From: Actinomycetes bacterium
GTDB lineage: Bacteria > Actinomycetota > Acidimicrobiia > Acidimicrobiales > JAMCPL01
NCBI GenBank assembly: GCA_021841005.1
Contig: JAKBVZ010000018.1
Coordinates: 1 to 64,000 of the forward strand
Direction: 5' to 3'
DNA: 64,000 nucleotides
The notes beneath the pieces are model-generated. The model ran no database searches and was not told the origin of the DNA. It saw only the letters and a list, made by a program, of their open reading frames with translations. The translations under genes and the position numbers were made by a program. Positions 38,301-47,251 of this stretch are shown piece by piece (position 1 is the stretch's first letter; each line of letters opens with the position of its first letter).

Positions 38301-38654
38301 AGGCCAGACGCTAGCTGCAACCGGATCAGTGGCATACGGAGCTTGTGGTTCGGTGGCGTTCGGGTGATAAGGATTGCCGTCGAGCTTGTCCAACACGCCA
38401 TTGAATGTCCGGGCGACAAGCCCGCAATCGCTGCGGCATTGCTTACAAACGCTGAAGGTGGTGGTAACGCCAGGCCATGTCGGTGGACGATCAGGATACA
38501 CGTAGGTACCACGCCGCTCGAATACATTTTCAATCCAAGGCGACACGCCCCAGCCGGCCACGATAGCTCCACCACCCGTCAATGCAGCCCCTTTCAGGAA
38601 GGAGCGCCTGCTGAACGGTGCCGATAGTACCGGTTGCGAGGGCTGATCGGACAT
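35334..38654 (-). CDS. Molybdopterin oxidoreductase catalytic subunit (TtrA/PsrA-like), Tat-exported
   Basis: SRRSFLKG Tat motif; CKQCRSDCG...CARGQAG [4Fe-4S] motif; C-terminal molybdopterin-dinucleotide-binding domain. Confidence 0.88.
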   Translation of the reverse strand: MSDQPSQPVLSAPFSRRSFLKGAALTGGGAIVAGWGVSPWIENVFERRGTYVYPDRPPTWPGVTTTFSVCKQCRSDCGLVARTFNGVLDKLDGNPYHPNATEPQAPYATDPVAASVWPQAHSLCARGQAGRQTAYDPFRLTVPLKRSGPRGSGRWQAIPWSQLISEVTGGGYLFSHVAGEEHRYVEGFSDVWDGGNARFEPIDAANPDFGPKTNGLVVYWGRAEPGQADFLTRFAHAFGSVNALPHVGICELNHHVATQESLNGIGGVAMLKPDVPNAEYIIWFGANVTEANFPMQTLGRKIAEAVAVNGLNYVIVDPHAGNGRLLANQWVPVAPGGDGALVMGMIRTIIEAGTYNADYLQIPNATAAATAGEPNFSNGAWLVVADSSHPSFGKFLTASEAGLVASSAPGSSGPVVWDLAAKVPVAATKSIAGNLWPTGNLSTATVGINGIACRTSMQELYRSAAEYSIGEYATLAGVSPEVIQNLATEFTSHGRKAVADFYRGPAMHTNGVYNGRAIMVLNFLVGNVDWMGGYLAGGGAADFDGKNKGAPYPLSSWPGQPKGVPAGVPISREGVFYEESDAYKNAVAAGKSPFPAPRPWFPFGFGIWPEIFAGIYQQYPYPVKIVLQHEANPAWSPPAIGGAPDDTPWIRMITDTAKVPLFISTDIVIAESSSYADYIVPDTSYLECWGVPTNFPTYPTKAQGIRRPVIEPLTAKTTDGNPMCMEQFLIDVAKQVGLPGFGPNAFADGGSLDTREDFYLRQVANIAYDPSFLVLGASGYVKSGAVPDASSAEMEMAGIAQLRSRHPRTLPDPVWKKVGYVLARGGRFEDYVVGYLPSRTTVERLDALTIGQISESSLDGWVRPPGGLSTHELKSIFSSMVSQVGTYPSQPTWATHTYGSLSKKPTEYPCQIYNEVMATTHNALTGALFSGVPRFEPLATMKGQLLSKLDPPSRYPFILSTHKQPIHSKSRTIADPWLLELMPEAFIEMNPLDAQRFGISAGDRVRVVSATNSRGMTGRVRTIGGVRPGVITFPAAFGHWQYGSGRWQVNGHTVSGDSARNAPVRLNAVMRLDPDLAAPDGWTIGLEDPVGGGADYYDTRVRVEKI

Positions 38655-39932
38655 TTATGAATCACCTCCATCGATTCGGCCGCCTGTCATGGGAACATTT
38701 TGCATGGGCATGGATACGCCTGACACAGGAGATGCCACGGCAGCAGGCACATCTGCAGTGGCTGGAGATGGCTCTGGCACCGGATATGGCTCACCGGCAT
38801 CCCGCCACGGGAACAGCCACGTCAGAAACAGGAATAGTAGCAACGCTACAGCGAAAACGCCGAGTACTGTCTGGAGCGAATCGAAGCCGGTCAATGGCAC
38901 AGCAGTAGTGACAACGGTATTCGACGAGATCTTGGACTCGGCCTGCCCGCCCAGCACGACATTCCAGCGCATTGCATACACGCCGGCAAGGACGGCCAAG
39001 CTCATGACCGCGCCTCCGATCCAGCTGCGCCGCACGACTGGTATCAGCCACAGCAAGAGGGGCAAGAATATACCAACCCCGAGTTGGATGCCGAGGTAAG
39101 CCAAGCTGAACGGCCCGTTGAGCATGAGATGGTAAAAACCGTAGTAAGTGGCGCCCTGAGCGTACTGTGGAACTGCGCTGGTAAGTACATCGACCGCGTC
39201 GAGGAAGAGGTCGAGCAGGAGGAAGAGCATCAGGTATGTCAGGAGCCCCCCGGCAACCTGCTGGTCTGGTTTCCTGCCTATGTATCGCAATGCCACGACG
39301 TATACCAGCCACATCAGCGCAATGCCAGAAACCATGGCAGACACGATGAATAGTACCGGCATAAGAGGAGTTGCCCATAAGGCACGGGCTTTCGTAGCGC
39401 CGAAGACAAATCCTATATAGCCGTGAAACAGGAAGGCGAGCACGATACCAGCTGCCGACAACCCTACGAGCACCTTACGATCCCGCCGTGCCCTACTTTC
39501 CGAGGTATCCCTGCTACCGAGGGCAAGTGCGCGGTGCAGGCTGGCCCACCAGCCCTGTCCCAGCCCTATCCTGGCATTCCTGCTACGAAACGCAAAATAC
39601 AGCTCCACCAGCATAAGGACAATATAGGTCAGCCAGATCAGGATGAACGTCGCCAGCGGCGAGTATGGGAAATGGTCTCTGGTGAGTAATTCGAGCACAT
39701 TGGAGGGCTGGCGCGCGTCGCCGAGCACCGTGAGTGGAGCGGCGATGAGTAGTGCAAGGCTTGTCAATACTGCCAGAGGAGCAAGGGCGTCGAATTTCCG
39801 TTGCCGGAATACATGGCTGAGCGACGATACGACAAACGAACCCGCCACTAGGCCGGAAATATAGGGATACGTGACAACCATCACTCCCCAGTACGCATTC
39901 TCCAGTCCGGAATGCGTGAGTGATCCACCCAT
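38655..39932 (-). CDS. NrfD/PsrC-type membrane anchor subunit
   Basis: About 8-10 TM; NAYWGVMVVTYPYISGLVAGSFVVSSL. Confidence 0.85.
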   Translation of the reverse strand: MGGSLTHSGLENAYWGVMVVTYPYISGLVAGSFVVSSLSHVFRQRKFDALAPLAVLTSLALLIAAPLTVLGDARQPSNVLELLTRDHFPYSPLATFILIWLTYIVLMLVELYFAFRSRNARIGLGQGWWASLHRALALGSRDTSESRARRDRKVLVGLSAAGIVLAFLFHGYIGFVFGATKARALWATPLMPVLFIVSAMVSGIALMWLVYVVALRYIGRKPDQQVAGGLLTYLMLFLLLDLFLDAVDVLTSAVPQYAQGATYYGFYHLMLNGPFSLAYLGIQLGVGIFLPLLLWLIPVVRRSWIGGAVMSLAVLAGVYAMRWNVVLGGQAESKISSNTVVTTAVPLTGFDSLQTVLGVFAVALLLFLFLTWLFPWRDAGEPYPVPEPSPATADVPAAVASPVSGVSMPMQNVPMTGGRIDGGDS

Positions 39933-41128
39933 TATTTTACACCTCCTTCTCCACCAGTAGGAGTCTGGAGCAGGACCCTGCCGGTCAGTTCGTCGTACTG
40001 GTTGGTATTCGTGCCCGCCGCATACGGATATATCGTGTTGAATGCCGTAGCGGCATCGACAAGGTCGCCATCCAGATTGATATAGAAGACCTGCGGATGT
40101 GTGCCGAACGACACATTCAAGCGTTCTGTCGGATACTGGTCGATAAGCTGGCTGACCTCGCTGTCGGGATCGTTGAGGTCACCGAACACGCGAGCACGTG
40201 CTACGCAGGACGTGACACAGGCGGGAAGCAATCCTCTATCCAACCGCTGGACGCAGAACGTGCACTTGTCGGCAGTCTGCTGGATCGGATTGAAGTACCT
40301 GGCGTCGTACGGGCAGGCCTGGATGCAGTATCCACAACCGATACACTTCGGGTAGTCTATGAGCACCAGCCCGTCTTCACGCTTGAATGTCGCCTCAACC
40401 GGACAGACCTCGACACAAGGAGGATCGTCACAGTGATTGCAGAGGCGAGGCAGGCTGAAGCGCTTCACGCCGGGAACGTACGTCCCATCCTCGAGTACGA
40501 CCGGTCCGTCACCATCAGGATCACGTTCCCACTGGCCGACCTCGACAACCTGTACCCAAGTCCGGTACACCCCTACAGGAACGTTGTTCTCGCTCTTGCA
40601 GGCCACTACGCATGACTGGCAGCCTATGCACTTGCGGAGATCGATCACCATCACCCAGTGATGAGCAAGCTTTTCCGGAGATGCAAAACGCGAGAAGGTG
40701 TTGTGCGTGTAAGGGAGGTCATGCGAGTTCTCGATCGCCGGCATCCATTTATCCGGTTCAGACCAACCGTCAGAAACATTCAAGGCCGGCTGCGTCCATG
40801 ATGCCCACCGGGGACTGAGCTTGTAGAGGTCTTCGGCCGCGGCCGCGCTCTCGGCGCCTGCTCCCTTCTGCTTACCGACCAGTGCACCAGCCAGTCTCTT
40901 GGACGTGCGGTGCGAAACGGCTGCGCTCGTCGCCGCCCTTACGCCGCGAAGCTTGGCTGCAACCACTGTAGCGGCGGCGGCAACTCCAGCGGTATTGAAG
41001 ATTTTGAGCGCACTGCGGCGGCTCGTTCCATGCCCATCTGCGCCAAGTCGGCTCATGCCATGCTCATCTGCGCCATGCTGCTGGATGGCTGCACCATGTC
41101 CGCCAGCGCTTTCTGGTTTCTTACTCAT
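39932..41128 (-). CDS. 4Fe-4S dicluster electron-transfer subunit (TtrB/PsrB-like), Tat signal
   Basis: CIGCQSCVVACKSENNVP, CNHCDDPPCVEVCPVEATF, CIGCGYCIQACPYDARYF, CTFCVQRL. Confidence 0.92.
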   Translation of the reverse strand: MSKKPESAGGHGAAIQQHGADEHGMSRLGADGHGTSRRSALKIFNTAGVAAAATVVAAKLRGVRAATSAAVSHRTSKRLAGALVGKQKGAGAESAAAAEDLYKLSPRWASWTQPALNVSDGWSEPDKWMPAIENSHDLPYTHNTFSRFASPEKLAHHWVMVIDLRKCIGCQSCVVACKSENNVPVGVYRTWVQVVEVGQWERDPDGDGPVVLEDGTYVPGVKRFSLPRLCNHCDDPPCVEVCPVEATFKREDGLVLIDYPKCIGCGYCIQACPYDARYFNPIQQTADKCTFCVQRLDRGLLPACVTSCVARARVFGDLNDPDSEVSQLIDQYPTERLNVSFGTHPQVFYINLDGDLVDAATAFNTIYPYAAGTNTNQYDELTGRVLLQTPTGGEGGVK

Positions 41129-41404
41129 GCCGGATAACAGTGCCTCCTCGCTGATCCACGTACGATGGCATTGAACATGCTCGTACTCAGGTACTCCAAA
41201 CCATGCAAGTATCTTATTTACCGGCGTTCCGGATTGCATCGGGAACAACACCTATATCGAGATGGTATTTACACGGAATCAAACGGGGCTGGAAGTACGC
41301 AATTCCACACAGGAGCGCTACTCCTACGTACGTAGCGTCACGTAGCTTGGCTGCAGCACCCCAGCTACGGGCCCGGTTGCATACTCGTCACCTATCGCAT
41401 TCTG

Positions 41405-41449
41405 ACCGACACATTGGTACAGACGCATTAGTACCGACACATTGGTACA
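41405..41449. promoter_or_regulatory. Two direct repeats accgacacattggtaca (28-bp period), each containing a GTACC-N8-GGTAC-type dyad
   Basis: Located in the divergent promoter region between the ttr-like/Moco operon and moaCD. Confidence 0.6.
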
Positions 41450-41509
41450 ATGCACTTCCTTCCGATCGCTATCGTACCTGCTTGCCAGGACATCATGTAA
41501 GGTGTAAAC

Positions 41510-42373
41510 ATGGTTGGCAGGCTGCATGGACACCCAGGCAACGTCGCAGGTAACGACACCCCTGCCGGCTGCGCGTCTGCGACGGCTGGAGTTCCTTATG
41601 TATCCCCGGACAAGCCAAGTACAAGTAGCGCTCCTGCCGACGCTTTTCCGACCGCCGTTCCGGGCCAGCCGGCAGGCGGGCTCAGTCACGTGGACGATCT
41701 GGGCAAAGCCCGCATGGTCGATGTCAGCAGCAAACCCCACACAGATCGCCATGCTGTGGCGCGTTGCGTAGTGGAGGCTACAGAAAAGGCTGAATCCCTA
41801 CTGGACAGCGCCGAATTCAGCAAGGAACGTATGAAAGGAATTGTTGACGCTGTAGGACAGATGGGTGCCGCACGCACTCCGTACCTTATACCTCTGTGCC
41901 ACCAGATCCTCCTTGATCGGGTGGAGATGCAGCTGGACTTTGGCGGCCGCCGCATGCAAGTACTGGCCACGGTGGAAGCGCACGACCGTACAGGAGTCGA
42001 GATGGAAGCTCTCACGGCGGTGACTTTGAGCGGGCTCGCCTTGGTAACGGAGCTGGAAACCCAAGCGCGGATCATGGAGGTGAGCCTTCTTCTCAAGGAT
42101 GGCGGGCGCAGCGGCACATGGCGTACGCAGGCTCCGCAGGTGACTCTGCTGCTCTTCGCCGGAGCACGTGAAGCCGCAGGCACCGGACGGCTGGTACTGC
42201 GAGCTTACGATGTCGCCGATGTGCTGGCGCAGGCCCACGCCCGCTTCGGCAGCGGATTCAAGGAGATGGAACGTGTGTCAGCCTGCTGGGTCAATTCGTG
42301 GCCGGCAACCGCCGCCACTGCACTCGTCGAAGGCGACGAGGTCGCTCTCCTGCCGCCTGTGTCGGGCGGGTAG
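41510..42373 (+). CDS. MoaC-MoaD fusion (cPMP synthase-like domain + molybdopterin synthase sulfur carrier)
   Basis: MVDVSSKPHTDRHAVA, LIPLCH, TGVEMEALTAV, KDGGRSGTW (MoaC), then VTLLLFAGAREAAGTG...EGDEVALLPPVSGG (MoaD with C-terminal GG). Confidence 0.88.
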   Translation: MVGRLHGHPGNVAGNDTPAGCASATAGVPYVSPDKPSTSSAPADAFPTAVPGQPAGGLSHVDDLGKARMVDVSSKPHTDRHAVARCVVEATEKAESLLDSAEFSKERMKGIVDAVGQMGAARTPYLIPLCHQILLDRVEMQLDFGGRRMQVLATVEAHDRTGVEMEALTAVTLSGLALVTELETQARIMEVSLLLKDGGRSGTWRTQAPQVTLLLFAGAREAAGTGRLVLRAYDVADVLAQAHARFGSGFKEMERVSACWVNSWPATAATALVEGDEVALLPPVSGG

Positions 42374-42461
42374 TCACTGTCCAGGATCCCCGCGTTAGCG
42401 TTGTACCTCTACAGGCTCGCGCCGCGCGCATCCAAGGCAGAATGTTACGAACATTAAATGA

Positions 42462-43379
42462 TCATATCCCAGGCGTACTCCTGGTTATGTAGTCCTCCAC
42501 GGCTCTTGCCATTGCATCATAGGCCGGTCTCAGCAGGTCCGTCACTGGAATACCATCCAGATCGAATGGGAGATCACCGAGTTCGTTCAGTATTGCATCG
42601 TGCGGCACCCCTTCCTGGACGCTGAAGTTGACACCGGCAAAATCCCTGGCACATTCGTAGAAGCTCTCGATGCACTCATTCAATGGTACAGGATCTACGC
42701 TTAGCGACACAGGCCAGAGTGCGACCGGATGCTTGCCGGGCAAGTCGGTACCAGTAAAAGCTGCAGCCTGAGTGCCGCCACCCCTTGTAACCAGCCTCGA
42801 CAAAAGCTCCTGTTTCGTACGCCCTCTCCACTGGAAGATGAGGAACGGATCTCCGTCGAAAGCCTCCGCTAGAAGGTAAAAAGTGGCTGCAATATGCTTA
42901 CAGGGGTTGGCCCAATCCGGGCAGGAGCAATCCGTGCTCAGATCGCGTAGGGACTCCGGGAATAGGCTGAGCCGGCATGACGAGAACACCTCTTCGATAT
43001 CGTGCGGCATGTCGCCTGCAAGCAGCTTAGCCAGGAATACCGCCCGCTCCTCCATGGCCTGCTCCACCATAGTCCAGTCCTTTTCGGAAAGCGGCAGCAA
43101 CCGTATAGAGACCTTGTAGGGCTTGACGCGTGAACCCTGCACGCTCGAGGTCACCTCTCCGGGTGTCACCTCCAATTCGAGTACCTGGCCTGCCCTGGCA
43201 TAGGATCGCCCCCTAGTAAGGCGAGTGCCCATATGGAACGACTCCAGCACATCAATGAAACGTTTGGACCACCAGGTATCCCCTATCGCCCCTCGGCGGC
43301 TCCGCGCCCGCAGGCCGTCAGCAAGTCTCGGCTTGGAAGGTGGAGGATACCACTCAAAGGACGAGCCGTACCTGTCCAT
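42462..43379 (-). CDS. SWIM zinc-finger protein
   Basis: CSCPDWANPCKHIAATFYLLAEAFDGDPFLIFQWRGR. Confidence 0.88.
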   Translation of the reverse strand: MDRYGSSFEWYPPPSKPRLADGLRARSRRGAIGDTWWSKRFIDVLESFHMGTRLTRGRSYARAGQVLELEVTPGEVTSSVQGSRVKPYKVSIRLLPLSEKDWTMVEQAMEERAVFLAKLLAGDMPHDIEEVFSSCRLSLFPESLRDLSTDCSCPDWANPCKHIAATFYLLAEAFDGDPFLIFQWRGRTKQELLSRLVTRGGGTQAAAFTGTDLPGKHPVALWPVSLSVDPVPLNECIESFYECARDFAGVNFSVQEGVPHDAILNELGDLPFDLDGIPVTDLLRPAYDAMARAVEDYITRSTPGI

Positions 43380-46300
43380 CTATGCCTCCGCCACCGCATC
43401 AGCAGACAGTGCAACCATGTCACGAATCTGGTCCGTTGACAGCTCGGTGAGCCACGCCTCGCCGGAACCGATTATACGCTCGCTCAGCTCCCGCTTCTGG
43501 TCGATCATCTGATCTATCCTCTCTTCAATGGTACCTACGCAGATGAACTTTCTCACCTGCACATCCTTATGCTGGCCGATCCGAAACGCCCGGTCCGTCG
43601 CCTGATCCTCCACGGCTGGATTCCACCACCTATCGTAGTGAATCACATGATTTGCATTCGTAAGGTTCAGCCCGACCCCACCGGCCTTCAGTGATAGGAT
43701 GAATACAGGCGATCCGGTATCCGATTGGAACTCCTCCACCATCGCATCACGATCACGTTTCGACTTCCCTCCATACAGAAACGGTATCCTGCACCCCAGC
43801 CGGTCTTCGAGGTACGCCACCATCAGATGACCCATCTCCGAGAATTGGGTGAAGCATAGCATCCGATCGTTTTCCGATAATGCTTCCTCTATGACCTCTT
43901 CCAAGCGGGCCAGCTTGCCAGACCGGCCCTCCAGCCGCGAGCCGTCTGCCAGAAAATGCGCCGGATGGTTGCACACCTGCTTAAGCTTCATGATCGAAGA
44001 CAGGATTACGCCTTTGCGCTGTATCCCGTCGGCTTGCTCGAGACGTTCCAGCATGTCATCCACGGTCGCCTGGTATAAGGTGGCCTGCTCCCTGGTGAGG
44101 TTGCAGTACACTTTCATCTCGTTCTTCTCAGGCAGATCGGTTATGATGGATTTGTCAGTCTTCAGCCTTCGCAAGATGAACGGTCCCGTAATCCTCTTGA
44201 GCTTCAATGCGGCCTTGTCGTCGTGGCGCCGCTCGATCTTCACGGCAAACTGCTTACGGAATGCCTCCTGGCTGCCGAGTAGCCCCGCATTGAGAAATGT
44301 CATGATCGACCAAAGCTCCGAGAGGCGATTCTCCACGGGTGTTCCGGTGAGTGCGACGCGCCGAGATGTATCAAGCGCCCTCACTGCCCGGGACTGCTTT
44401 GTCTCTGGATTCTTGATGTTCTGAGCCTCGTCAAGCACCACCCTTCTCCACTTGATGCCTTTCAGCAACTCAGCATCACGTGCCACAAGTGAGTACGAAG
44501 TAACGACGAGATCCGCTGTTCCCGCAACCTTTGCGAAGGACTTCCCTGTCTCTCTGCCCGCGCCATGATGGACATGCACCTTAAGCGATGGCGAGAAACG
44601 GGTCGCCTCCCGTTGCCAATTGCCTACGACGGACATAGGACAGACCAACAAAGTAGGCTCGAACCGCTTCGGAGCGTCAGCATCTTCACGCTCAGCCAGC
44701 AATAGAGCCAGAAGCTGGGCGGTCTTGCCTAGACCCATATCATCAGCAAGGCACGCGCCAAGCCCGAGACGATCCAGATACCACAGCCATCCAAGACCAC
44801 GTTCCTGATACGGACGTAGATTGCCCCTGAAGCCGCCCGGAGTTGGCATCGCCTTGAAGCGTTGCCCATCGGTATCGCCGCTGGCGCCGCCCGCGCTACT
44901 TAAAAGGTTGCCCAACCATCCAGTTGCCACGATGTCCACAACGGGCAAGCCCGTATCGCTCTCCTCCAGTCCCAGTCCGGTACGTATAAGATCCAATATA
45001 GGCATCTGATCAGACTCGACCTTCTGGCTGTGGCGCTCCAGTGCGCCTATCGCCAGTTCAATGTCGTTGCGACTGAACTCCACCCATTTCCCCCTCACCC
45101 GTACCAGGGACATCTTCGTTTGAGCCAGCGCCCGTAGCTCTTCGAGGGATACGGTCTCGTCGCCGAGCGCAACTTCATAATCGTAGCTGCAGAGTCCGTC
45201 CAGCCCCACCAGGCTGGGTCCACCATCATCTCCACCGCCGCGCGGATATGCTCGCATCCGGATACCGATACGGGCCGATCGAGTACGCCACCATTGCGGT
45301 ACAAACACCCCGAAACCAGCTTGTTCGAGAATAGGAGCGTACTCGGAGAGAAACGTGCGCGCACCTTCGGTATCCAGTTCCAGGTGCTCGGGGCGGGATG
45401 CCTGCAGGGCCGTCTCCAACACCGGCATCAGTCGTGATGCCCTGCCCAGGCCAGTCAACAGCTGCTGCACCGTATTCTCACCGCCGTAATCTATTGCTTC
45501 TATCGCCTTGGCTGCAGGGCTACCTCTCCAGACATCCCCGGCCGGTACGAGAGCGCTCTGATCGTTGCCGGGCTGGAGAAGGAACTCGACTGTCCATGGG
45601 GGATCTTCCGCCTGGAAATCACCCGCCGGTTCGACGAGACGGAAGCATGTCCGCAACATCGCTCCCCCGGCAAGACCTGCCTGCCTCCACCCACTGATGA
45701 TCCCCGCGATCTCGTCGATCTCCCCGGCTCCAGGCTCACCCATACCGCCAAACATGCTGGATGCAGCAGCCCCGCGACGTACACTGGCCATTCTGGACTT
45801 GGCAGGCGCGCCGGGAGCGCCACTCCCGCCAACCTTACCCGCCTTTGGAGGGCTGAGATGCATTGCAGGATCAAGGGCGCTGAGCCCGGCCAGCCATGAT
45901 TCCAGTAATGGCCTGACAGTGGATGTCTTAGCCTTACTGGGCGTAGTGACACCTCTTCCCTTGCCATTGTCGCGGCGCCGCGCCGGTACGAAGCCAATAT
46001 CCCTGCACGCCGACCTTGCAATCGCATCCACAAGCGCGGCGAGCGCATCAGCCAAGATTCCGGCAGGATCGTCCTCCTCTCCGGCGCCTGCCGCATACGA
46101 ACGGTACAGCGCAGGCATACTCTCGGCCAGCCTCGCCGCACGTACCATGTCATTGACGGTCGGCATAGGCAGCCACCGTGACTCGATGGCGCCACCCTCG
46201 AGTCGAACGATTCCTGGTACAGTACGGCCGCGTGCCACCAGATCCAGCGCTACGTCCACCGTGTGGTTGAAGAATTTGACTGTACCGTCTTGCACGACAT

Positions 46301-46685
46301 GCGGGACGGAGAGCGTGGCGAGCAATGGCGCAACTTCCAGCGCAGATTGGACGTCATAGAAAAGACCGGGTACTCGCCAGGGACGAAGCGACGGAACTGC
46401 CCTGATGTGCGGCTCATCACCAATGCGCTTGGCGCTCGGGGATGCAAATGGCAGCGACGGAGCGCTGGGCAACAGGAGCGTCGCCTCTGCAGATTTCCCT
46501 ATGGTCTCGAATCCGAGAGCTGCGACAAGATCGCCTGGATCCACGGCAAAAGGATGCTCCGGCGCATGCACGCTTTTACCATTGCGCCGAGATTGGCCAC
46601 GTGGCAATGCACCCATCGTCGCGGCATCCTCCGCCCACAGGAAAAGACCTCTAGCAGGTATCCACTGAGCATGAAGCGCAATCAT
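43380..46685 (-). CDS. SNF2-family helicase
   Basis: CLADDMGLGKTAQLLALL, VVLDEAQNIKN, ALTGTPVENRLSELWSI, DRAFRIGQHKDVQVRKFI; start placed at MIALHAQW. Confidence 0.93.
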   Translation of the reverse strand: MIALHAQWIPARGLFLWAEDAATMGALPRGQSRRNGKSVHAPEHPFAVDPGDLVAALGFETIGKSAEATLLLPSAPSLPFASPSAKRIGDEPHIRAVPSLRPWRVPGLFYDVQSALEVAPLLATLSVPHVVQDGTVKFFNHTVDVALDLVARGRTVPGIVRLEGGAIESRWLPMPTVNDMVRAARLAESMPALYRSYAAGAGEEDDPAGILADALAALVDAIARSACRDIGFVPARRRDNGKGRGVTTPSKAKTSTVRPLLESWLAGLSALDPAMHLSPPKAGKVGGSGAPGAPAKSRMASVRRGAAASSMFGGMGEPGAGEIDEIAGIISGWRQAGLAGGAMLRTCFRLVEPAGDFQAEDPPWTVEFLLQPGNDQSALVPAGDVWRGSPAAKAIEAIDYGGENTVQQLLTGLGRASRLMPVLETALQASRPEHLELDTEGARTFLSEYAPILEQAGFGVFVPQWWRTRSARIGIRMRAYPRGGGDDGGPSLVGLDGLCSYDYEVALGDETVSLEELRALAQTKMSLVRVRGKWVEFSRNDIELAIGALERHSQKVESDQMPILDLIRTGLGLEESDTGLPVVDIVATGWLGNLLSSAGGASGDTDGQRFKAMPTPGGFRGNLRPYQERGLGWLWYLDRLGLGACLADDMGLGKTAQLLALLLAEREDADAPKRFEPTLLVCPMSVVGNWQREATRFSPSLKVHVHHGAGRETGKSFAKVAGTADLVVTSYSLVARDAELLKGIKWRRVVLDEAQNIKNPETKQSRAVRALDTSRRVALTGTPVENRLSELWSIMTFLNAGLLGSQEAFRKQFAVKIERRHDDKAALKLKRITGPFILRRLKTDKSIITDLPEKNEMKVYCNLTREQATLYQATVDDMLERLEQADGIQRKGVILSSIMKLKQVCNHPAHFLADGSRLEGRSGKLARLEEVIEEALSENDRMLCFTQFSEMGHLMVAYLEDRLGCRIPFLYGGKSKRDRDAMVEEFQSDTGSPVFILSLKAGGVGLNLTNANHVIHYDRWWNPAVEDQATDRAFRIGQHKDVQVRKFICVGTIEERIDQMIDQKRELSERIIGSGEAWLTELSTDQIRDMVALSADAVAEA

Positions 46686-46811
46686 GATATGACCACACCA
46701 CAACATAGCATACCGTCGCTCGCAGTAACGCCTCCCTGATCCAAGCTGCCTATCCGCTGAGCCTCTTATAGGCACCGTGAGATTGATACCGTCCAGCAGC
46801 GAGGATTCCAG

Positions 46812-47189
46812 CTATCCCAAGCTAGCCAGCGCCTCCGTGAGCTTACCAGCTGCTTCGTCCACCAAGGGCTTCAGGTTCTCAGCCGTAATCAAGCTATGCG
46901 GATCCACCGCCTTTACCGCGGTCCTGCCGGGGTCCACCTCTTCCAGCACTACATTACACGGAAGCACGAGCGCCGAGTCCGGGTCGGCTTCGAGCACTTG
47001 GTGTGCAAGGGACGGATTGCATGCACCCAGAATCTTCATCGGAGCACGGTCTATGCCAATCTTCTCTTTCAGGGTAGCTGCAACGTCAATCTCGGTCAAC
47101 ACGCCGAAACCTCTATCGCCCAATGCCTTGCGTACCGCCGACTCTGTATCCTGGATATTGCTCTCCACCACCACCTGTATTGCCTTCAT
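46812..47189 (-). CDS. DUF302 family protein
   Basis: DTESAVRKALGDRGFGVLTEIDVAATLKEKIG...ILGACNPSLAHQVLEADPDSALVLPCNVVL. Confidence 0.9.
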   Translation of the reverse strand: MKAIQVVVESNIQDTESAVRKALGDRGFGVLTEIDVAATLKEKIGIDRAPMKILGACNPSLAHQVLEADPDSALVLPCNVVLEEVDPGRTAVKAVDPHSLITAENLKPLVDEAAGKLTEALASLG

Positions 47190-47251
47190 GGTACCTCCTT
47201 ATCCTTGGAATGCTGCGACGTATCGCCTTTCATCATTAGCATAGTAGCGTA

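Noticed and set aside
37890-38627. + strand ORF (245 aa)
   Set aside because: Antisense to the molybdopterin oxidoreductase gene
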